Source: Caldifarciminota bacterium UBA1063 (GTDB taxonomy: Bacteria; Hydrothermota; Hydrothermia; UBA1063). Taken from it: DNA of 14,842 nt. Numbering within the stretch: the first letter of the stretch is position 1; each line of letters begins with the position of its first letter. Where the stretch lies: contig DCDE01000005.1 of NCBI GenBank assembly GCA_002316275.1, positions 1-14,842 of the forward strand. The letters are read 5' to 3'. Positions 7,278-13,735 of this stretch are shown in pieces. Below the pieces are notes generated by a model. The model was not told the DNA's origin and did not search any database. It saw only the letters and a program-made list of their open reading frames with translations. Made by a program: the position numbers and the translations under genes.

Positions 7278-8443
7278 TAGAAGCTGTAAAGCGATTCTGG
7301 GAAAAGATACAAGACGATGAGGTTTTCAGTAAAGCATCATCACTTTCATATATGACGGTATTTGCTTCTATTCCGGCACTTTCGCTGGTATTTTTCCTCT
7401 TTGCCCAATTTTCGGCGTTTTCTGGAATGTATGAAAAAATCAAAAATTTTATATTCACGTACTTTATTCCTCAGAGTGGCATGATGATCGAAGAAAAACT
7501 CGATGAGCTCTTAAAGAATATAGGTTCTCTTGAGGTCATTGGTGTGATTGCGTTAATAGTAACTACGGTGCTTATGGTGGATTTTGTCGAAGGGAACATC
7601 AACAAGATCTGGGGGATTAGGCAAAAAAGGGCTCTTCTTGTAAAAATAGCGTCGTATTGGGCTTTTATTACACTTGTGCCCATACTAATAGCATTGTCGA
7701 TTTATATTTCAACGCGTCTTGCTTCCTTCGGATTCTTTACAACGCTAAAGGAGTCTCCTGTTTTCAGATCGATACAGTATATCCTGCTGCCTTTCCTTAT
7801 CACTGTTATTGCCTTTTTTATCGTATACTTTATTCTACCCAATGGGGAAGTAAATCCCCTTGCTGCTCTTGGTGGTGCTGTTTTTGGTGCATTTTTGTGG
7901 GAGATATCAAAACTCTTATTTGATGTATATATCATATATTTTTCTACTATTCCCAGGTTTTATGGTACGCTTGGGAACATCCTAGTTTTTATTTTTTGGA
8001 TATACCTTTCTTGGACCTTTTTGCTCCTTGGAGCGGAGGTTGCTGTGTTCCTTGAAGGCGACCCAGGGGCACAGATAACTCCTTCGCTTCTGTTTGTGAT
8101 AATGCTTTTGACATACAAGAAGTACGAACAGGGTGAACCTTCGAAGGTCATGGAAATTGCGAAGCATTTGGAATTAAACATGACTAAGGTTCGTTATGCA
8201 TATAGAATACTGGAGAGCTCTGCTCTGGTGGTGGAAATCAAGAAAAGTCATTATGTGCCTATAAAGCTTCCCGATAAGGCTTCAATAAAAGAGCTACTAA
8301 GCACCCTTAACGTAGTGAACTTTAAAACTAATGGGATGTTCAAGGGAGAATTTAAGGCTCTCGAGTTTGTAAAAGAAAAAATGGAAACTGGCCTTCAGAA
8401 TATCACAGTGAAGGAGGTATTGCCATTAGTACCGGAATTATAA
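7268..8443 (+). CDS. YihY/BrkB-family membrane protein with C-terminal winged-helix-like domain; probable ATT start
   Basis: Inner-membrane protein of the family once misnamed ribonuclease BN; its biochemical role is not settled. From the ATT at 7268 it has 391 residues. The N-terminus, FWEKIQDDEVFSKASSLSYMT, is the conserved family opening and is lost if the first ATG (7352, residue 29) is used. About six hydrophobic segments lie near 30-50, 90-105, 132-150, 168-190, 197-222 and 235-262. The family-like PNGEVNPLAALGGAVFGAFLWE and FYGTLGNILVFIFWIYLSW are present. Residues 272-335 (LLFVIMLLTYKKYEQ to VEIKKSHYV) resemble a winged helix, a known extension in longer family members. The frame is open only from 7250, and it has no ATG, GTG or TTG before 7352. 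It overlaps the upstream stop by 10 bases. The start is inferred; the family call is firm. Confidence 0.87.
   Translation: MKIIEAVKRFWEKIQDDEVFSKASSLSYMTVFASIPALSLVFFLFAQFSAFSGMYEKIKNFIFTYFIPQSGMMIEEKLDELLKNIGSLEVIGVIALIVTTVLMVDFVEGNINKIWGIRQKRALLVKIASYWAFITLVPILIALSIYISTRLASFGFFTTLKESPVFRSIQYILLPFLITVIAFFIVYFILPNGEVNPLAALGGAVFGAFLWEISKLLFDVYIIYFSTIPRFYGTLGNILVFIFWIYLSWTFLLLGAEVAVFLEGDPGAQITPSLLFVIMLLTYKKYEQGEPSKVMEIAKHLELNMTKVRYAYRILESSALVVEIKKSHYVPIKLPDKASIKELLSTLNVVNFKTNGMFKGEFKALEFVKEKMETGLQNITVKEVLPLVPEL
8413..8418 (+). promoter_or_regulatory. Shine-Dalgarno GGAGGT ahead of an ATT start (pyrF)
   Basis: AAGGAGGT (8411-8418) inside the 3' end of the YihY-family gene, followed after six bases by ATT (8425-8427) in the pyrF frame. 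The spacing is identical to that at 7256-7270. Confidence 0.7.
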
Positions 8444-9114
8444 TCGCCTTAAATACCACATCTATCGAAGAAGCATTAAGCTGGGTGGATTACCTTGGAG
8501 AGAACCATGATTTCTATAAAGTAGGTTTACCCCTTTACCTGAGATATGGTAATACCGTTGTAAAGGAGCTTAAGAGGAGAAAGAAGAGGGTATTTCTCGA
8601 TCTGAAACTTCACGACATTCCATCAGTTGTAGCCCAGAGTATTACACCATTTGAAAGAGGTGAAGTAGATATCATTACCGTCCATATATCGGGTGGTATG
8701 AGAATGCTTATGGATGCAAAAGCTGAGGCTCACCTTAGGGGGATTGCCGTTGCAGGGGTTTCGATTTTGACAAGTATTGATAGGCTTGATCTTCAGCGAC
8801 TATTTGCATTTCCATGTGAGTTGGATAAGGTTGTTGAAAGTATGGTCAATATTGCTTTAGAGGTTGGACTTGACTATGTGGTACTTTCGGGCTATGAGGT
8901 AAAAATATTAAATGAAAGATTTAAAAGTAAGATTGGATTTATTGTACCAGGGGTAAGGTTTGAGGGGGAAGAACCAGGCGATCAAAGCCGAGTGATAACT
9001 CCGGTGGAAGTGAAAGAGCTTGGGGTAAACTACATAGTAGTGGGTAGACCGATTACTCACAGTAGTGATCCTCTGGCTGCCCTGAGTCGGTACGTAAAAG
9101 CTCTTCAGGCATGA
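8425..9114 (+). CDS. pyrF: Orotidine 5'-phosphate decarboxylase; probable ATT start
   Basis: Converts OMP to UMP, the last step of de novo pyrimidine synthesis, in the cytoplasm. From the ATT at 8425 it has 229 residues, normal for bacterial PyrF. The catalytic DxKxxD is Asp59-Lys61-Asp64 (FLDLKLHDIPS). Also present are YKVGLPLY (31-38), TVHISGG (85-91), VSILTS, the phosphate-binding PGVR (175-178) with GDQSRVITP, and VGRPITHSSDP (Arg208). The first internal GTG (8485) would delete the first beta strand (GIIIALN) and helix, so it is not the start; the frame opens at 8356 with no ATG, GTG or TTG before 8485. One oddity is that the ALD motif found in most PyrFs reads ALN here (Asn10). It overlaps the YihY gene by 19 bases and the next gene by ATGA. 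No other pyr genes are nearby. Confidence 0.93.
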   Translation: MSTGIIIALNTTSIEEALSWVDYLGENHDFYKVGLPLYLRYGNTVVKELKRRKKRVFLDLKLHDIPSVVAQSITPFERGEVDIITVHISGGMRMLMDAKAEAHLRGIAVAGVSILTSIDRLDLQRLFAFPCELDKVVESMVNIALEVGLDYVVLSGYEVKILNERFKSKIGFIVPGVRFEGEEPGDQSRVITPVEVKELGVNYIVVGRPITHSSDPLAALSRYVKALQA

Positions 9115-10232
9115 CATTTCTTTTTCTAACCTTGAATCTTTATTTTGTTCCATGGCAATGGAGTCGTTTAGAGATAGATTTTTCTAAATTAAGTCCTTTG
9201 CTAGATAGGGTGTATGTGTATGATATGCCTTTGAATTACAGAGAGCATCCCTTGAGATTCTGGGAATTTGAAGAGGTACAAAGAGAAAGGTCTTTAGTAA
9301 ACTATTCAATGTATCGGGATTCTCTGCTTGCACCCGAAGTTTTACTTTTCTCTAAAAATGGTGTGAACCGTTCCGAAGTGGGTGGATTTTTACGAACTCC
9401 GGTATTCAGAAAAGAAAATCAGCTTGCATTGTCTTACTTTAACTTGAAAGACAACTTAGGCAACCCATCCATATTCTTTGCAGGATTTAAAGGCGCAGGC
9501 AAAGTAAACTACGATATTTCCTTTGGAGATCTTGCTGGTGAGAAACAGTATGCCGTTAAAGCTAGGTACAGTTGGATCACAGCCTGCTACTCTCAGGGTG
9601 ATATCCTGGAAACTTTTCTTGAAGCCGTTCCGGTCGATAACTTCTCTGCAAAGTACCATAGGGAAGGTGCCATACATAATGCTATTCTGACTTACAGGTT
9701 TTTATCCCTTGGTTTAGCGTATAATGATGAGGAGTTATCACCTTACGCCGGAGTTGATATGGAGCTCGGGCATTTTAATATACTTCTTAATATGGGGAAG
9801 AAGCAATTTGGAGACAGGGTAGAAAACAGGTTTTATAGCTCTATAACTTTTAACAAAGCCCCCTTTTATGCGGGTTTCGAAGGGAAAATTGGTAAGGAAG
9901 GCGTGTTTTATTATGATGGAGATTTAATAAAAGGTGCTCCCTACTCAACTGGCTTTTATATGGGGTACTCAAGTAAGTGGTTCAAAGGAGGCGCTGCTTA
10001 TTATTTACCTTCTCCCACAAACCTAATCGCTATTTTATCTCCGAGGGTTTGTTTTAAAGAGGGGGAAATGGTGTTGGAGCCTGGAGTCTTTTTGAAAGTC
10101 GATCCTTTTGAGAGGAAAGTGAGCGGGGATGTTTACTTTTCTGTGTTGCTATTTCAAGCTGTAGAATTTAGGTTTTTATATGACATAGAAGATGGCGCTG
10201 AATTTGGGGTTGGCGTTAATCTTTTCGATTAA
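9111..10232 (+). CDS. Predicted outer-membrane beta-barrel protein, function unknown
   Basis: No named family is recognised. The 373-residue protein begins with a hydrophobic leader (MTFLFLTLNLYFVPW) that may be a signal peptide. From about residue 90 onward it shows alternating hydrophobic/polar strands separated by short turns and rich in Tyr, Phe and Gly (for example YDISFGDLAG, YAVKARYSWITACYSQG, FYAGFEGKIG, FYMGYSSKWFKGGAAYYL). This is the look of an outer-membrane barrel of roughly 14-18 strands. It ends with EFGVGVNLFD, close to the C-terminal aromatic signature of barrel proteins. The start ATG overlaps the pyrF stop (ATGA) with little Shine-Dalgarno, implying translational coupling. 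It is the last gene of the operon, and its 3' end overlaps the convergent isomerase gene by 17 bases. Confidence 0.72.
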   Translation: MTFLFLTLNLYFVPWQWSRLEIDFSKLSPLLDRVYVYDMPLNYREHPLRFWEFEEVQRERSLVNYSMYRDSLLAPEVLLFSKNGVNRSEVGGFLRTPVFRKENQLALSYFNLKDNLGNPSIFFAGFKGAGKVNYDISFGDLAGEKQYAVKARYSWITACYSQGDILETFLEAVPVDNFSAKYHREGAIHNAILTYRFLSLGLAYNDEELSPYAGVDMELGHFNILLNMGKKQFGDRVENRFYSSITFNKAPFYAGFEGKIGKEGVFYYDGDLIKGAPYSTGFYMGYSSKWFKGGAAYYLPSPTNLIAILSPRVCFKEGEMVLEPGVFLKVDPFERKVSGDVYFSVLLFQAVEFRFLYDIEDGAEFGVGVNLFD

Positions 10233-11241
10233 AACGATAAGGCGGGTAAAAGATCCCTTCTTCAGTGATAATTGCGGTGATTAGATTATTTGGTGTGACA
10301 TCGAAGGCATAGTTTAGGATATCCACATCTTTTGGTGCTACTGGACAGCCTCCGAATGCAATTACCTCTTCTTTATTCCTTTTTTCTATTTTCATTCCGT
10401 CTCCATTCTCTAAAATAGGATCGACGGATGAACTCGGAGCAACTATGTAAATTGGTACACCGTGATGTTTTGCCAGTATTGCCAGCATGTAAGTTCCTAT
10501 CTTGTTAGCAGTGTCACCGTTTCGAGCAATGCGATCGGCACCGGCAAAGATTGCATCTATTTTTTCCTTCTCCATAACAAAGGCAGCAGAGTTGTCTGTA
10601 ATCAATATGGGTGTTATGTTGTTTTCAAGGAGTTCCCAAGTGGTGAGCCTTGCACCCTGGAGTACCGGCCTCGTTTCGAGAGCAAAAACCTTCTCTATCT
10701 TGTCCTGGGCTATACCTTCGTAAATCACTCCTAAGGCAGTTCCGATGTGGTTTGTAGCAAGATAACCTGTATTACATATGGTCATCACTTTTGCCCTATC
10801 CGGGAGCAACGAAACTCCAAGTTCAGCCATTTTTTGACATCTTTCGCCCTCTTCCCTATCAATAGCTTTAGCTTCATCCATTAATGATTCTACAAGTTTA
10901 TCCTTACAATTTCCGTGAAATTCATTTAGAATTTTTTCCATCCGGTCTAGGGCATAAAACAGATTTACTGCGGTGGGACGGGTGCGTCGAAGCTCATCAA
11001 TGGAGGAAAACCCTATCTCTTTTACCCTCTCAATGTCAAAAATATCAATGTTTCTCAGTACCTGTACCACAGCGTAGGCAGCGAAAATGCCTAAAAGCGG
11101 GGCTCCTCGCACCTTTAGGCTTACTATTGCATCAATTGCATCTTTGAGTGTGTAAATATATTCGAAACGCACCACCTGGGGGAGTTTTGTCTGATCGATG
11201 ACTTTTATTGTGTCCCGAAAAATTTCCACAGGTTTAATCAT
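10216..11241 (-). CDS. mtnA: S-methyl-5-thioribose-1-phosphate isomerase (eIF-2B alpha-like family)
   Basis: Isomerises an aldose 1-phosphate to a ketose 1-phosphate; for MtnA this is methylthioribose-1-phosphate to methylthioribulose-1-phosphate in methionine salvage. At 341 residues it is of normal length. Diagnostic blocks are VRGAPLLGIFAAYA (44-57), the catalytic Cys156 in TICNTGYLAT, ETRPVLQGARLTTWEL (189-204), ITDNSAAFVM (214-223), and the catalytic Asp236 in FAGADRIARNGDTANKIGTY. The close relatives 5-deoxyribose-1-phosphate isomerase and ribose-1,5-bisphosphate isomerase share much of this, but the motifs fit MtnA best. No mtnK, mtnP, mtnB or mtnD is in the window, so the pathway is either dispersed or a shunt. 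It is second in an operon, its ATG overlapping the PHP gene's stop (ATGA). Confidence 0.9.
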   Translation of the reverse strand: MIKPVEIFRDTIKVIDQTKLPQVVRFEYIYTLKDAIDAIVSLKVRGAPLLGIFAAYAVVQVLRNIDIFDIERVKEIGFSSIDELRRTRPTAVNLFYALDRMEKILNEFHGNCKDKLVESLMDEAKAIDREEGERCQKMAELGVSLLPDRAKVMTICNTGYLATNHIGTALGVIYEGIAQDKIEKVFALETRPVLQGARLTTWELLENNITPILITDNSAAFVMEKEKIDAIFAGADRIARNGDTANKIGTYMLAILAKHHGVPIYIVAPSSSVDPILENGDGMKIEKRNKEEVIAFGGCPVAPKDVDILNYAFDVTPNNLITAIITEEGIFYPPYRFNRKD

Positions 11242-12059
11242 CTCTTAATGACCTTCATGCGTTTGCCTTCAGTTTCACAGTAGAGCTCAATATTTGCTAT
11301 ATATTCTTGATCGTTGAAATCGCCATGGAAATCAGTGCCGCCTGTGACCATTAGGTTATTTTTGAAAGCTATCTCTGTAAGTTGTTCCTCAATGTAATGG
11401 GAGTTTTTCGGATGATAAACTTCAATTCCATCAATGCCTTTTGAAATAGACAGGTTTATAACTTCATCCTTTCTATTCAATAGACCAGGGTGAGCGAGGA
11501 TACTCACGCCTCCACTTTCATGAACTATTTCAATAGCATCTTCGACGTAAATCTTAAACTTTTTTACGTAAGCAGGTCCATTATCTCCAATATACTTTTG
11601 AAAAGCCTCTTCGAATGAGCTAACATAACCTCTTTCAAGTAGTGCTCTTGCCAGATGAGGTCTGCCAATGGCTTTTTCTTCTTCGTAGCTATCAAGGTCC
11701 ACAGGAACTTCTATTCCCATTTCCTTGAGTTTTTCTATCATTTTGGAGAAGCGAACCCTACGTGCCAACCTGAATTTCATTAAGTATTCAGAAAGGGAAG
11801 GTGAATCTGCATCAATAAAGTAACCGAGGATGTGGACCTCTTCGTCCAAGTACTCTGCCGAGAGCTCTATGCCTGGTATGAGGTCCATCCCGAGCTTTTG
11901 TGTTTCCTCTCTTGCCTCGGGGAGGGCTTCTATAGAGTCATGATCCGTTATTGATAGGACTTTAATGCCTCTTGAATAGAGAAAATAGACCAGATCCTTA
12001 GGTGAATATATTCCATCGGATTTGTTTGTATGGGTATGTAGGTCACACTTCCGCATCAT
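11238..12059 (-). CDS. PHP-domain phosphoesterase (YciV/TrpH-like 3',5'-nucleotide phosphatase or 5'-3' exoribonuclease family)
   Basis: Metal-dependent phosphoesterase of 273 residues. PHP metal ligands are complete: His8 and His10 (DLHTHT), Asp15, His40 with Asp39 and Asp41 (ITDHDS), Glu65 (GIELSAE), His76 (EVHILGYF), His135 (GRPHLARAL), His190 (SILAHPG) and Asp243/His245 (GTDFHG). Members of this subgroup release phosphate from nucleoside 3',5'-bisphosphates or degrade short RNA 5' to 3'; E. coli YciV/RNase AM is the studied example. The insertion after the HILGYF block (about 85-165) is typical of that subgroup rather than of histidinol phosphatase. The start is one of two adjacent ATGs (12057-12059 or 12054-12056). 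An in-frame TAA at 12066-12068 excludes a longer form, and no Shine-Dalgarno is visible. It is coupled to the isomerase through ATGA. The exact substrate is not decided by sequence. Confidence 0.87.
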   Translation of the reverse strand: MMRKCDLHTHTNKSDGIYSPKDLVYFLYSRGIKVLSITDHDSIEALPEAREETQKLGMDLIPGIELSAEYLDEEVHILGYFIDADSPSLSEYLMKFRLARRVRFSKMIEKLKEMGIEVPVDLDSYEEEKAIGRPHLARALLERGYVSSFEEAFQKYIGDNGPAYVKKFKIYVEDAIEIVHESGGVSILAHPGLLNRKDEVINLSISKGIDGIEVYHPKNSHYIEEQLTEIAFKNNLMVTGGTDFHGDFNDQEYIANIELYCETEGKRMKVIKR

Positions 12060-12100
12060 TATATTTTAAAGAAAAACAGTTGAACTTCTGAGGCGCAGGA

Positions 12101-12129
12101 CTGATTCACCGTAGAGTCTGGGTTATAAT
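12101..12129 (+). promoter_or_regulatory. Sigma70-type promoter for the flippase gene
   Basis: CTGATT (12101-12106), a 17-base spacer, then a perfect TATAAT (12124-12129). Predicted transcription starts near 12136, leaving only about 12 bases before the ATG and no Shine-Dalgarno, so the message would be almost leaderless. Confidence 0.55.
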
Positions 12130-12147
12130 TTCAGAAACTGGTATTCT

Positions 12148-13611
12148 ATGGATGACACTGGAAAACTTAATTTCAGAAGCGCATTAAAACTTTTTTTCTC
12201 ATTCTCCGTTGGTATATGGGTCCATGCAATTATCAGCTTTTTCTCGGTTCCAATCATCACATACCTGATCTCACCGGAGGAATTTGGAAAGGCCACGATG
12301 TATTCTACCCTATATTCACTACTTCTGGTTTTGGTGATGGCGGGAGCTGATCAGAGTTTTATGAGGTCCTATTACGAGGTGGATGAGAAGAAAAGAGCGG
12401 AACTTTTATGGACTTCCCTTTTTACACCAGTGAATCTTTTCATACTTGTTAGCCTTTTCCTTATAGCTCTTTCTGGTAAATTATCACTTTTGCTATTGGG
12501 TGAATCAGGGCATCCTATCGGGCTCCTGGTCTCCGTCTCACTAATTACGGGCATATTCCAGACCTTTAATATGACGAGCATTCGTATGCAGAAGAAGGGT
12601 TTTCTATACTCTGTGGTTTTTATTGCTCAGTCTGTTGCCAATGTTGGTGGGACTATAGCTTATGCATTGCTCTTTGGGAGAAATTTCTATGCTATCATAT
12701 GGGGCCAAATCTTAGCCAATCTGATTTCATTTCTTGTAGGATTTGCCTTTGAGCATGCCCATCTTTTGCCGGTCAGAATTAACTTTCGCCTTTTAAAAAG
12801 CATATGGTCTTATGGCATTCCACTACTTCCAAGTGCATTGATGTGGTGGCTTTTCAGCTGGACTTCAAGGATTTCTCTCAGAGCATTCTCTACTTTTACT
12901 GAACTTGGTTATTACTCCACGGCACTCAGATTAAGTAATGTAATGTACATGATCTGTGCGGGCTTTCAGAACTTCTGGTTCCCTGTTGCGTATGAAACTT
13001 ATGAAAAAGATCGGGAAAATCGCAAATTTTTTTCTGATGCTGCTCATGTGATCAGTTTCGTGATGATTATCTTTGCACTTCTTGTTATTGCATTGCGAGA
13101 TCTGATATTTCTCATAATATCGAAGGACTACAAGCCATCAGCCTCTGTGTTACCGTTTTTGCTTTTCTCACCCGTAGTACTTTCAATCCTTGCGGTTACT
13201 GCAAGGGGTATAAACTTTACAAAGAAAACTTACTGGTTTATTGTATCAGACTCTGCTTGCGTAATCTTGAATTTACTTGGGAATTATCTTTTGATCCCAA
13301 AATTTGGAGCTCGTGGTGCAGCAGTTTCAACAGGCATTTCTTTTATTGCCCTTTTCACCATTGAGAGTTTCGTCTCAATGAAATTGTTCCCCGTAAAATA
13401 TCCGATTCTTAAGATATACTCGTCCCTTCTATTCTTTATCTTTAGCTCCTCAGTTGCCACCTTTGTTAACAATGCTCTTGTAATTTACACTGTCGTTATT
13501 GGTAGTATAGTTGCAGTCTGTGCCATCAATGCAGATCTTTTGAAAGTGGGCATTAAAGAAGCAAAAAATGTCTTAAAGAGATGGCCCCCTACTTCAAAGA
13601 TGAGTAAATGA
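12148..13611 (+). CDS. Polysaccharide/lipid-linked oligosaccharide flippase (Wzx-like, MOP superfamily)
   Basis: Inner-membrane protein of 487 residues with about 12-14 hydrophobic helices spread over the whole length, as in O-antigen/exopolysaccharide flippases that move undecaprenyl-linked sugar units to the periplasm. Family-like features are the N-terminal helix with FFSVPIITYLISPEEFGKATMYSTL, typical of the polysaccharide synthesis branch; SYGIPLLPSALMWWLFSWTSRISLRAF in the middle; ELGYYSTALRLSNV; and LNLLGNYLLIPKFGARGAAVSTGISF in the C-terminal half. The basic C-terminal tail (KEAKNVLKRWPP) is cytoplasmic. No glycosyltransferases or wzy are adjacent, so it stands alone here. The start ATG at 12148 follows a probable promoter with almost no leader and no visible Shine-Dalgarno. 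Confidence 0.88.
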   Translation: MDDTGKLNFRSALKLFFSFSVGIWVHAIISFFSVPIITYLISPEEFGKATMYSTLYSLLLVLVMAGADQSFMRSYYEVDEKKRAELLWTSLFTPVNLFILVSLFLIALSGKLSLLLLGESGHPIGLLVSVSLITGIFQTFNMTSIRMQKKGFLYSVVFIAQSVANVGGTIAYALLFGRNFYAIIWGQILANLISFLVGFAFEHAHLLPVRINFRLLKSIWSYGIPLLPSALMWWLFSWTSRISLRAFSTFTELGYYSTALRLSNVMYMICAGFQNFWFPVAYETYEKDRENRKFFSDAAHVISFVMIIFALLVIALRDLIFLIISKDYKPSASVLPFLLFSPVVLSILAVTARGINFTKKTYWFIVSDSACVILNLLGNYLLIPKFGARGAAVSTGISFIALFTIESFVSMKLFPVKYPILKIYSSLLFFIFSSSVATFVNNALVIYTVVIGSIVAVCAINADLLKVGIKEAKNVLKRWPPTSKMSK

Positions 13612-13676
13612 AAGTATTTTAGCTTCTCCGCATGTTGCTGGGAGTTTCAATGGCAGAGGAAAGATTGAAATAAAAC

Positions 13677-13706
13677 TTGACAAATACATTATTTTGGTAT
13701 TATAAT
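13677..13706 (+). promoter_or_regulatory. Strong sigma70-type promoter for the LysM outer-membrane protein
   Basis: A perfect TTGACA (13677-13682), an 18-base AT-rich spacer and a perfect TATAAT (13701-13706). The start would be near 13713, and the leader holds AAGGAGGGG (13725-13733) just before the ATG at 13736. It is the best-matching promoter in the window, consistent with an abundant structural protein. Confidence 0.82.
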
Positions 13707-13735
13707 TTTACTGAGGTTTTAACAAAGGAGGGGAA

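Noticed and set aside
7352..7354. ATG as start of the YihY-family gene
   Set aside because: It removes the conserved family N-terminus and has no Shine-Dalgarno upstream, whereas ATT at 7268 has a perfect one.
8485..8487. GTG as start of pyrF
   Set aside because: It deletes the first beta strand and helix of the barrel fold and has no ribosome site; the codon lies inside the conserved region.
12058..12063. TATAAT on the minus strand just before the PHP gene as its promoter
   Set aside because: It overlaps the start codon, so transcription would begin inside the coding region and lose the metal-binding N-terminus; no matching -35 was found.
13612..13676. Terminator or small RNA between the flippase and LysM genes
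   Set aside because: No stable GC hairpin with a T-tract is visible; apart from the downstream promoter the stretch shows nothing.
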